NCBI GenBank assembly: GCA_002352185.1
Contig: DEHY01000072.1
Coordinates: 3,196 to 10,346, forward strand
DNA: 7,151 nt
Reading direction: 5' to 3'
Source of the DNA: Competibacteraceae bacterium UBA2788
GTDB taxonomy: Bacteria > Pseudomonadota > Gammaproteobacteria > Competibacterales > Competibacteraceae
A program made the position numbers and the translations under genes. How positions within the stretch are numbered: the stretch's first letter is position 1; each line of letters opens with the position of its first letter. The notes below the pieces were generated by a model. The model was not told the origin of the DNA and did not search any database. It was given only the letters and a program-made list of their open reading frames with translations. Shown here one piece after another: positions 1 through 7,151 of the stretch.

Positions 1-257
1 TCATCTTCGTAGCGATCCACCACCAGCCTCTTGAGCGCGGCGATGGACAGAAACGTCAGCATGTGACAACTGGACAGCGCCGCCAGCAACGCTTCTTCAG
101 GATTGCTCATGTCCGGGTTGCCGGCATATTCCGGCGCTGCCGATCCTCGCACGGCCTGTCCGCCGGACAGATGCCAGATATGGTCGCGATTAAAGGTTTT
201 TACATCGAAATCCGGGGTTGTGCGCCGCCAGATCAGACCAATCGAATAACTTGACAC
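1..257 (-). CDS. OsmC/Ohr-family protein, N-terminal part (truncated by window edge)
   Basis: Reading leftwards from a GTG codon at 257-255, 85 codons are open to the window edge, so the C-terminal part is missing. The start is supported by an AGGAG ribosome binding site (268-264) six bases upstream, and by an N-terminus of the usual OsmC-family form: a beta strand ending in W10-R11, then NRDHIW at 23-28. The strongest evidence is NPEEALLAALSSCHML at about 52-67, the family's first cysteine motif, with the peroxidatic cysteine at C64. The second, resolving cysteine would lie outside the window. OsmC/Ohr proteins are cytoplasmic thiol peroxidases that reduce organic hydroperoxides. This subgroup is less well characterised, so the exact substrate is open. 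The gene is transcribed away from the fru operon and shares only the intergenic region with it. I found no convincing promoter for it. Confidence 0.88.
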   Translation of the reverse strand, partial: MSSYSIGLIWRRTTPDFDVKTFNRDHIWHLSGGQAVRGSAAPEYAGNPDMSNPEEALLAALSSCHMLTFLSIAALKRLVVDRYED

Positions 258-431
258 GATACGCTCCTTTGAAAGCTGTCCTAAAAAACTACTTTTACTT
301 ACAGGCGCTTGCTAATACCCAATCGTAGCATGACGGCAATTCGGAACCTATTGTTCAGCCGTGTTCCTTCGGCGCGCCCCGCATCACTCATTCACCCATC
401 GCAAGCCCACGCCCACATCCAAAAGTTATGC

Positions 432-460
432 TTGACATTCATGTTGTAAACGATTACAAA
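432..460 (+). promoter_or_regulatory. sigma70-like promoter of the fru operon
   Basis: A perfect -35 hexamer TTGACA (432-437) is followed after 17 bases by TACAAA (455-460), a 4 of 6 match to the -10 consensus. The implied transcription start is near 467, giving a leader of about 33 bases before the fruB ATG at 500. The promoter was inferred by eye from consensus and spacing. It is the only good match in the 242-base gap between the OsmC-family gene and fruB. The rest of that gap (258-431) shows no repeat, RNA gene or credible small ORF. Confidence 0.7.
444..459. promoter_or_regulatory. LacI-family (FruR/Cra-type) operator candidate
   Basis: TTGTAAACGATTACAA is an inverted repeat: TTGTAA and TTACAA pair perfectly around ACGA, with the central CG dinucleotide typical of LacI-family operators. 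It occupies the promoter spacer and almost all of the -10 element, so a bound protein would block RNA polymerase. In many proteobacteria the fru operon is repressed by the LacI-family protein FruR (Cra), released by fructose 1-phosphate. FruR is therefore the natural candidate by context, but no regulator gene lies in this window and the identity of the binding protein is inference. Confidence 0.62.
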
Positions 461-499
461 TGAAAACTGTGGAACCTGAAAACCAGTTGGAGGATAAAC

Positions 500-3001
500 A
501 TGAAAACGATTACTAAATCCTGCATCCGGCTGGATGCGCGGGCTAACGGCAAAGACGACGCGATCCGCCTTGCCGGGCAACTGCTGGCGGATGCGGGCTA
601 TATCGAATCCGGCTACATCGCCAGCCTGCTCAAGCGTGAGCAAGTGGCGAATACCTTTCTCGGCGGCGGGGTGGCGATCCCGCATGGCATGATTGAAGAC
701 CGTCACCTGATCCGCCACACCGGCATCGCCATTTTGCAATTGCGCGACGGGATCGAATGGAACGAGGGCCAGAAAGCCCATTTGGTCGTCGCTATCGCCG
801 CCCAGTCGGATGAACACATCGCCGTGCTGCGCCGACTGACCCGGCTGATGCAGCAACCCGAAGCGCTGGATATCCTGTTTCATGCCGAAAACCCGCTGGT
901 GCTGATCGCCGCGCTCGGCGACGCTGCGGAACCGGTTTCTGTTCCGGCGCCGCCGGAAGCGCCCGCCTGGCCGGCTGACGCCGAAACCACCTGGACCATG
1001 GACTATCCCAACGGTCTGCATGCCCGTCCCGCCGCCCGCTGGGTCGAAACCGCCAAGCGCTTCCCTTGCGAGCTGCGGATTTATAAAGATGCCGAATTCG
1101 CCGACGCCAAAGGGTTGACCGACCTGCTGGCGCTCGGCGTCACCTGCGGCGCAACCCTGCGACTCGCGGCGCGCGGTCCCGACGCCCAACGCGCCCTGAA
1201 TGCGCTGCACGAAACCGTGCGCGGGCTGTCCGCCGTAGAACAGGCCGATGCCGAGCGCGCCCGCCGCAACGCGCTGGCCGCGCGAAAAATCGCGCCGGAA
1301 TGGACGCCCAGCGGAGCGCCGCGCACGGTTTACGGCCTTGGAGCCAGTCCCGGACTGGCGGTCGGCAAGCTGGTGCGCCATGTCTCCCAACGCTTCGAGA
1401 TTAGCGATCAGCCTGGCGACATAGTGGCCGAAGGCGAAGCGCTGGAGCAGGCGCTGCTGGCGGTGCGCGCCGAGCGCGAGGAACTGGAAGGGCGCACCCG
1501 TCAGCGTCTCAGCGCCGCCGAAGCGGCGATCTTTGCCGCCCAGCGCGAACTGCTGGCCGATCCGGTGCTGGTGCGGGATGCGCTGGTCACGATCATGCAA
1601 GGACATGGCGCCGCCTGGTCCTGGCAGCGGGCGTTGCGCACCCGGATCGACAAACTCCAGCAGATTGCCGATCCCCTGCTGGCGGCCCGTGCGCTCGATC
1701 TGCGCGATGTGGGTGAACGGGTGCTGGCCGAACTGCTCGGCATCGAACGGCAACAATTGACGTTGACCGAACCCTCGATTCTGGCGGCGGAAGACCTCAC
1801 CCCGTCCGATACCCTGCATCTCGACACCCGCTATGTGGTGGGACTGGCCACCAGCGTCGGCGGCCCCACTTCGCACACTGCGATTCTCGCCCGCACCCTC
1901 GGCTTGCCCGCCATCGTGGCGGCTGGCCCAGCGTTGCTGGCTGCGCCCGAAGGCGGCATCGCGGTGGTGGATGGTGGCGTCGGCTGCCTCTATCTCGACC
2001 TGAGCGAGGCCGATCAGCACAGCGTCGCCGAGGTGATCGCCCGCCAGACCGCCGCCCGCGACAGTCTGCGCGCCACCCGCCATTTGCCGGCGACCACCAC
2101 CGACGGCCACACCATCGAAATCGCCGCCAACGTCGCCAACCCGAAACAGGCCAGCGCGGCGCTGGAAGCCGGCGCCGAGGGCATCGGCCTGATGCGCACC
2201 GAGTTTCTATTCCTGGAACGCAACAGCGCGCCGGATGAAGACGAACAGTACCGGGTCTATCGCGAAATGGCCGAGGTGATGGTCGGACGCCGGCTGATCA
2301 TTCGCGCCCTGGACATCGGCGGCGACAAACAGGTGCCCTATCTCAACTTGCCGCATGAAGAAAACCCCTTCCTCGGCGTGCGCGGCGCACGGCTGCTGTT
2401 GCAACGCCAGGATTTGCTCTATGCCCAGTTGCGGGCGCTGTACCGCGCCGCCCAGCACGGGCCGCTGTGGATCATGTTCCCGATGGTCACTCACATCAGC
2501 GAGATCGAAGCGCTGCGGGGTCACTGCGAACTCGCCCGCCAGCAGGTCAGCGGCCCTGAAGTCAAGCTGGGCATCATGGTCGAGGTGCCGGCGGTGGCGG
2601 TGATGGCCGACCGCTTCGCGCCGCTGGTGGATTTCTTCTCCATCGGCACCAACGATCTGACTCAGTACACGCTGGCGGTGGATCGCCAGCACCCTGAACT
2701 GGCCGCCCAAGCCGACAGCCTGCATCCGGCGGTACTCAACCTGATCGACACTACGGTGCGTGGCGCCCAAACCGCCAGCCGGTCAACCGGCGGGGGCTGG
2801 GTCGGCGTCTGCGGCGGACTGGCCGGCGATCCGCTGGGCGCCCGCATTCTGACTGGCCTCGGCGTCGACGAACTGAGCATGAGCGCCCAGGACATCGCTC
2901 CGGTGAAAGCCGCGCTGCGCGGCGAATCGCGGGCGGCGATGCAGGAACTGGCCCGGCGCGCCTTGCGCGCCCGCACCGCCGACGAGGTTCGCGCCCTATG
3001 A
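500..3001 (+). CDS. fruB: FruB: fused fructose PTS EIIA-HPr-EI phosphoryl transfer protein
   Basis: This 833-residue cytoplasmic protein carries the soluble phosphorelay of the fructose PTS, moving phosphate from PEP to the membrane permease FruA. Residues about 1-142 form a fructose/mannitol-type EIIA domain with the phosphorylated histidine in AIPHG (H62). A Pro/Ala-rich linker (about 143-160) leads to an HPr domain (about 163-243) with NGLHARPAA, active histidine H174. Enzyme I fills about 276-833. It has GGPTSHTAILAR with active H459, a PEP-binding barrel with GIGLMRTEFLF, RALDIGGDK, GVRGARLLL and SIGTNDLTQY, and the catalytic cysteine in GVCGGLAGD (C771). All catalytic residues are present, so it looks functional. 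At the HPr position equivalent to regulatory Ser46 there is glycine (G205 in ADAKG). The start is supported by GGAGG (489-493) six bases upstream. It is first in the operon, behind an operator-like palindrome, and its end overlaps fruK. Confidence 0.95.
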   Translation: MKTITKSCIRLDARANGKDDAIRLAGQLLADAGYIESGYIASLLKREQVANTFLGGGVAIPHGMIEDRHLIRHTGIAILQLRDGIEWNEGQKAHLVVAIAAQSDEHIAVLRRLTRLMQQPEALDILFHAENPLVLIAALGDAAEPVSVPAPPEAPAWPADAETTWTMDYPNGLHARPAARWVETAKRFPCELRIYKDAEFADAKGLTDLLALGVTCGATLRLAARGPDAQRALNALHETVRGLSAVEQADAERARRNALAARKIAPEWTPSGAPRTVYGLGASPGLAVGKLVRHVSQRFEISDQPGDIVAEGEALEQALLAVRAEREELEGRTRQRLSAAEAAIFAAQRELLADPVLVRDALVTIMQGHGAAWSWQRALRTRIDKLQQIADPLLAARALDLRDVGERVLAELLGIERQQLTLTEPSILAAEDLTPSDTLHLDTRYVVGLATSVGGPTSHTAILARTLGLPAIVAAGPALLAAPEGGIAVVDGGVGCLYLDLSEADQHSVAEVIARQTAARDSLRATRHLPATTTDGHTIEIAANVANPKQASAALEAGAEGIGLMRTEFLFLERNSAPDEDEQYRVYREMAEVMVGRRLIIRALDIGGDKQVPYLNLPHEENPFLGVRGARLLLQRQDLLYAQLRALYRAAQHGPLWIMFPMVTHISEIEALRGHCELARQQVSGPEVKLGIMVEVPAVAVMADRFAPLVDFFSIGTNDLTQYTLAVDRQHPELAAQADSLHPAVLNLIDTTVRGAQTASRSTGGGWVGVCGGLAGDPLGARILTGLGVDELSMSAQDIAPVKAALRGESRAAMQELARRALRARTADEVRAL
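504..513 (+). promoter_or_regulatory. second copy of the operator core, inside the fruB start
   Basis: The ten bases AAACGATTAC occur at 448-457 within the operator palindrome and again exactly here, in codons 2-5 of fruB. The two CG centres are 56 bases apart. The flanks of the second copy are poorly symmetrical, so it would at best be a weak or half operator. It may be chance, because the bases also encode Lys-Thr-Ile-Thr. Confidence 0.25.
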
Positions 3002-3981
3002 ATCCCCTGAATCCCTTTGCTCCCTTCCCGCAAGTGGTCACTGTCGCGCTCAACCCGGCGCTCGACCAGACCATCGAAGTCGCCGGCCTGCGCCCCGGCG
3101 CGGTCAACCGCGCCCTGCGGATGCAGATTGACGTCGGCGGCAAGGCGATCAACGTCGCTTCCTGCCTGTCCGACTTTGGCGTGAGTACGGCAGTCACCGG
3201 CCAGCTTGGCCGCGATAACGCCGCCCTGTTCGAGGAACTGTTCCGACGCAAAAAGATCGCCAATCACTGCTGCACCCTGGATGGCCTGACCCGGATCAAC
3301 ACCAAGCTGGTCGATAGCGAGAGCGGCGAGACCACCGACCTCAACATGCCGGGGCCGGAACTTGATCCCGTCGCCGCCGCCGATTTGCTGGAACAGGTGC
3401 TGCAACGCCTCGATCTGCTGATCGAACAGGCCCGTTGGGTGGTGCTGTCCGGCAGTTTGCCGCCGGGTCTGCCGATTGACGTCTACGCTACGCTCACCCG
3501 GCGGGTTCAAACCGCCGGCGCTGCCGTGGCGCTCGACACCAGCGGCGCACCGTTGCGGGCCGCACTGGCCGCCGGACCCCGCTTGATCAAGCCGAATCGG
3601 CACGAGCTGGCCGAACTGGTCGGCGAACCGCTCGACACCCTGGACGCGCTGATCAACGCCGGGCGGGCGCTGCTGAACGGACCCAATCCGCCCGAATGGG
3701 TGGTGGTCTCTCTGGGCGGAGACGGCGCGCTGTTTCTCACCCGCGAACAGGCGCTGCACGCGCATCCCGCGCCGGTGACGATGACCAGCACGGTCGGCGC
3801 GGGCGACGCCATGGTGGCGGGATTGATCGCGGCCCGGCTTGAAAACCGGGCGCTGATGGAAACCGCCCAACTGGCGACGGCTTTTGCAGCCGCCAAACTG
3901 ACCCGGCTCGGCCCGCATCTGCCGCCGCCGGACCAGGTCCGCGCCCTCGCCCAACAAATCACCGTCACCCCGCTCGACTGA
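2998..3981 (+). CDS. fruK: FruK: 1-phosphofructokinase (PfkB family)
   Basis: This 327-residue cytoplasmic kinase phosphorylates fructose 1-phosphate with ATP to fructose 1,6-bisphosphate, the step that brings PTS-imported fructose into glycolysis. PfkB-family marks appear in order: NPALD (19-23), the substrate-loop signature GGKAINVA (47-54), VLSGSLPPG (149-157), KPNRHEL (198-204), VSLGGDGAL (237-245) and the ATP/anion-hole motif TVGAGD (265-270) with D270 as the catalytic base. Length is normal for the family. The signature reads GGKA where E. coli FruK has GKG (glycine to alanine at residue 50), a conservative change. Its ATG overlaps the fruB stop in an ATGA arrangement, indicating translational coupling, with a modest GAGG (2984-2987) upstream. 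Tagatose-6-phosphate or 6-phosphofructokinases are relatives, but position between fruB and fruA makes 1-phosphofructokinase the clear choice. Confidence 0.95.
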   Translation: MNPLNPFAPFPQVVTVALNPALDQTIEVAGLRPGAVNRALRMQIDVGGKAINVASCLSDFGVSTAVTGQLGRDNAALFEELFRRKKIANHCCTLDGLTRINTKLVDSESGETTDLNMPGPELDPVAAADLLEQVLQRLDLLIEQARWVVLSGSLPPGLPIDVYATLTRRVQTAGAAVALDTSGAPLRAALAAGPRLIKPNRHELAELVGEPLDTLDALINAGRALLNGPNPPEWVVVSLGGDGALFLTREQALHAHPAPVTMTSTVGAGDAMVAGLIAARLENRALMETAQLATAFAAAKLTRLGPHLPPPDQVRALAQQITVTPLD

Positions 3982-4022
3982 GCAATCCCCGAACCCGAAC
4001 CCAGAATAGAGGAACGCTGAAC

Positions 4023-5747
4023 ATGGCCAGATTAGTTGCCGTTACCGCCTGTCCAACGGGCATTGCCCACACCCTTATGGCCGCCGAAGGGCTGGAACAA
4101 GCCGCCAAGGCGCTCAGACACGAGATCCAGGTTGAGACGCAGGGATCGGTCGGGACGCGAAACACCCTGTCCGACGCCGACATCGCCGCCGCCGATGTCG
4201 TCATTATCGCCGCCGACACTCGCGTGGACACCGCCCGCTTCGTGGATAAGCCGCTGTACGAAACCACGACCGAACCGGCAATCCGCGCCGGAGCTGACGT
4301 GATCGCGGCTGCACTCGCCAGCATCCCGGCGCCGTCCGCATCGGGTGCGCCAGTCGCGGCGAGCCTGAAGATCGTCGGGATCACCTCCTGCCCCACCGGC
4401 ATCGCCCACACCTTCATGGCCGCCGAGGGACTCGAACAGGGCGCGAAGAGTCAGGGCCACGCCATCAAGGTGGAAACCCAGGGTTCGGTCGGGGCCAAAA
4501 ACACCCTGACTGCCGCCGACATCGCAGCGGCGGATTTAGTGATCATCGCCGCCGATACCCAGGTGGACAAAACCCGTTTCGCCGGCAAGCGGCTGTACGA
4601 AGCCAGCACCAAGGCGGCGATCCACGACGGGGCCGCGCTGGTGCGTGCGGCGATTGCCGACGCCAAGGTTACGGGCGCCGCGCCCACCGGCGATCAGCAA
4701 TCCAAGGCCCCGCAGGCTGCCACCCGCACCGGCGCCTACAAGCATCTGATGACCGGCGTGTCCTACATGATTCCCTTCGTGGTCGCCGGCGGTTTGCTGA
4801 TCGCGCTCAGCTTCGCCATCGGCGGGATCAACGTCTTTGAAGATGCGAACAAGGGCACCTTGGGCTGGACCCTGTTCCAGATCGGAGCCAAGGCGGGCTT
4901 TACCCTGATGGTGCCGATCCTGGCCGGTTTCATCGCCTATTCGATTGCGGATCGGCCCGGCATCGCTCCCGGCATGATTGGCGGCATGATCGCCAGCACC
5001 ATCGGCGCAGGTTTTCTGGGCGGCATCGCCGCCGGTTTCATCGCCGGCTACAGCGTCAAATGGCTCAGCGATCACATTCCCCTGCCGCGCACTCTGGCCG
5101 GCCTCAAGCCGGTGCTGATTCTGCCCCTGCTCGGCACGGTGATCGTCGGCTTGCTGATGTACTACGTGGTGGGCGAACCAGTCGCCGTCGCGCTGGCGGC
5201 GATCACCGCCTGGCTCAAGGGTCTGCAAGGCAGCAATGCGGTCTTTCTCGGCCTGCTGCTGGGTTCGATGATGGCGTTCGACATGGGCGGCCCGGTCAAC
5301 AAGGCAGCCTATGCCTTCGCCACCGGCTTGATCACCAGTCAGGTTTACGCGCCGATGGCGGCGGTGATGGCCGCCGGCATGGTTCCGCCATTGGGGCTGG
5401 CGCTGGCGTCCGTCCTGTTCAGGAACCGCTTCACGCTGGACGAGCGTGAGGCGGCTGGCGCAACCGCCGTACTCGGCATTTCCTTCATCACCGAGGGTGC
5501 GATTCCCTACGCCGCCAAGGATCCGTTGCGGGTGATTCCGGCGCTGATGTTGGGTTCCGCTGTCGCCGGCGCCATTTCGATGGTATTCGGCTGTGATCTG
5601 CGGGTGCCGCACGGCGGGGTCTTCGTGCTGCCGATTCCGAACGCGGTGACGAACCTTGGCGCCTACCTGGCGGCTATCGTAATCGGTACTTTGATGACCA
5701 CCGCTGCGCTGTTCTTCCTGAAACGGCCCATCGCGGCCAAGGTCTGA
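4023..5747 (+). CDS. fruA: FruA: fructose PTS permease, EIIB-EIIB-EIIC
   Basis: This 574-residue inner-membrane permease takes phosphate from FruB and couples fructose uptake to formation of fructose 1-phosphate. Two tandem EIIB domains (about 2-100 and 115-213) each contain CPTGIAHT, with candidate phosphocysteines C10 and C123. An Ala/Pro-rich linker separates them, and a polar linker (about 214-236) leads to the EIIC domain (about 238-570). EIIC begins with the family motif [19 protein letters not shown] and contains SIADRPG (307-313), [11 protein letters not shown] (422-432) and the [13 protein letters not shown] segment (489-501). It has roughly eight to ten hydrophobic segments. Length matches E. 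coli FruA, but there the first B-like domain has lost its cysteine. GAGGA (4009-4013) lies nine bases before the ATG. The gene is 41 bases after fruK in the same operon and is followed by a strong terminator. Confidence 0.95.
   Translation: MARLVAVTACPTGIAHTLMAAEGLEQAAKALRHEIQVETQGSVGTRNTLSDADIAAADVVIIAADTRVDTARFVDKPLYETTTEPAIRAGADVIAAALASIPAPSASGAPVAASLKIVGITSCPTGIAHTFMAAEGLEQGAKSQGHAIKVETQGSVGAKNTLTAADIAAADLVIIAADTQVDKTRFAGKRLYEASTKAAIHDGAALVRAAIADAKVTGAAPTGDQQSKAPQAATRTGAYKHLMTGVSYMIPFVVAGGLLIALSFAIGGINVFEDANKGTLGWTLFQIGAKAGFTLMVPILAGFIAYSIADRPGIAPGMIGGMIASTIGAGFLGGIAAGFIAGYSVKWLSDHIPLPRTLAGLKPVLILPLLGTVIVGLLMYYVVGEPVAVALAAITAWLKGLQGSNAVFLGLLLGSMMAFDMGGPVNKAAYAFATGLITSQVYAPMAAVMAAGMVPPLGLALASVLFRNRFTLDEREAAGATAVLGISFITEGAIPYAAKDPLRVIPALMLGSAVAGAISMVFGCDLRVPHGGVFVLPIPNAVTNLGAYLAAIVIGTLMTTAALFFLKRPIAAKV
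4032..4661 (+). repeat. tandem duplication of the EIIB-coding segment in fruA
   Basis: Codons 4-100 (4032-4322) and 117-213 (4371-4661) encode two EIIB domains at a constant offset of 113 codons. An ungapped hand alignment gives about 63 identical residues of 97. The DNA has diverged well beyond a recent duplication, though short stretches around each CPTGIAHT remain alike. Both copies keep the active-site loop and the VETQGSVG and ADIAAAD segments, so both appear to be under selection. Confidence 0.85.
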
Positions 5748-5788
5748 GCGCGATGGACAAGTTCGGCTCGCCATAACGATTCCATGTT

Positions 5789-5817
5789 GGTGGTAGAACC
5801 GCCGGGGAAACAACCCC
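5789..5817 (+). other. two abutting RNA hairpins after fruA
   Basis: GGTGGT (5789-5794) can pair with ACCGCC (5798-5803) through one G-U pair over a three-base loop. The very next base begins GGGG (5804-5807), which pairs with CCCC (5814-5817) over the loop AAACAA. The two stems touch without a gap and could stack. They sit just before the intrinsic terminator. They could be a protective 3' UTR structure of the fru mRNA, part of a 3'-derived small RNA, or, if transcription starts here, a leader of ldhA. No known RNA family was recognised. Confidence 0.4.
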
Positions 5818-5824
5818 TGCGCTT

Positions 5825-5860
5825 CCCACGGACGGCGCAGACGCCGTCCGTGGGCTTTTT
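5825..5860 (+). terminator. strong intrinsic terminator of the fru operon
   Basis: A perfect 13-bp GC-rich stem (5825-5837 with 5842-5854) closes a four-base CAGA loop and is followed by CTTTTT. It starts 77 bases after the fruA stop and ends 40 bases before ldhA, so it marks the end of the fru transcript. The reverse strand lacks a good U-tract after the stem, so it should act mainly rightwards. Confidence 0.93.
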
Positions 5861-5900
5861 CCGCATCTAGACCTGAACTCTCAACCGGAGGTTATCTCTG

Positions 5901-7151
<1,251 letters not shown>

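Noticed and set aside
63..254. Plus-strand open frame of 63 codons at the left edge.
   Set aside because: It is antisense to the OsmC-family gene, has no good ribosome binding site and shows no recognisable motif.
258..350. Possible promoter for the OsmC-family gene on the minus strand.
   Set aside because: No pair of -35 and -10 hexamers with acceptable spacing could be picked out.
392..2110. Long minus-strand open frame (572 codons) opposite fruB, plus another (2662-3957) opposite fruB and fruK.
   Set aside because: Such frames are common opposite GC-rich genes. Their translations are Gly/Arg/Gln/His-rich without recognisable domains, while the plus strand encodes complete, motif-bearing enzymes.
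3988..4002. Short repeat CCCGAACCCGAACCC in the fruK-fruA gap.
   Set aside because: Two and a half units of six bases in a GC-rich spacer are easily due to chance and form no structure.
4536..5813. Minus-strand open frame opposite fruA.
   Set aside because: Low-complexity Gln/His/Gly-rich translation with no domain; a shadow of the fruA reading frame.

Overview
The window looks like a chromosomal segment of a GC-rich proteobacterium, most likely a gammaproteobacterium. The evidence is the fruB-fruK-fruA gene order, a fused EIIA-HPr-EI phosphotransferase protein, and a fermentative-type LdhA close in sequence to the enterobacterial enzyme. A glycogen-storing, sugar-fermenting lineage such as the Competibacteraceae would fit, but this is only a guess. 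No mobile element, CRISPR array, rRNA or tRNA is visible.

Layout. At the left edge, on the minus strand, is the 5' part of an OsmC/Ohr-family gene (1-257, running off the window). A 242-base divergent intergenic region follows. It holds a sigma70-like promoter (432-460) with a LacI-family-type operator palindrome (444-459) lying across its spacer and -10 element. The promoter faces a tight three-gene fructose operon on the plus strand: fruB (500-3001), fruK (2998-3981, overlapping fruB by four bases) and fruA (4023-5747). The operon ends in a run of hairpins closed by a perfect 13-bp intrinsic terminator (5825-5860). Then come ldhA, a D-lactate dehydrogenase (5901-6890), a small hairpin in the next gap (6897-6923), and the start of a family 1 glycoside hydrolase (6994 to the right edge).

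How the genes fit together. FruB carries phosphate from PEP through its EI and HPr domains to its EIIA domain, then to the EIIB domains of FruA. FruA imports fructose and releases it as fructose 1-phosphate. FruK converts that to fructose 1,6-bisphosphate for glycolysis. LdhA can reoxidise NADH by reducing pyruvate to D-lactate. The GH1 enzyme would release hexose from beta-glucosides or phospho-beta-glucosides. The segment therefore reads as sugar uptake, entry to glycolysis and a fermentative outlet, although the terminator separates the last two genes from the fru operon and their base composition is clearly lower in GC.

No wholly new system is evident. The points most worth a second look are the tandem EIIB domains of FruA, both with an intact phosphorylatable cysteine; the operator and its repeated half-site at the fruB start; the HPr domain with glycine at the usual regulatory serine position; and the structured RNA segment between fruA and ldhA.
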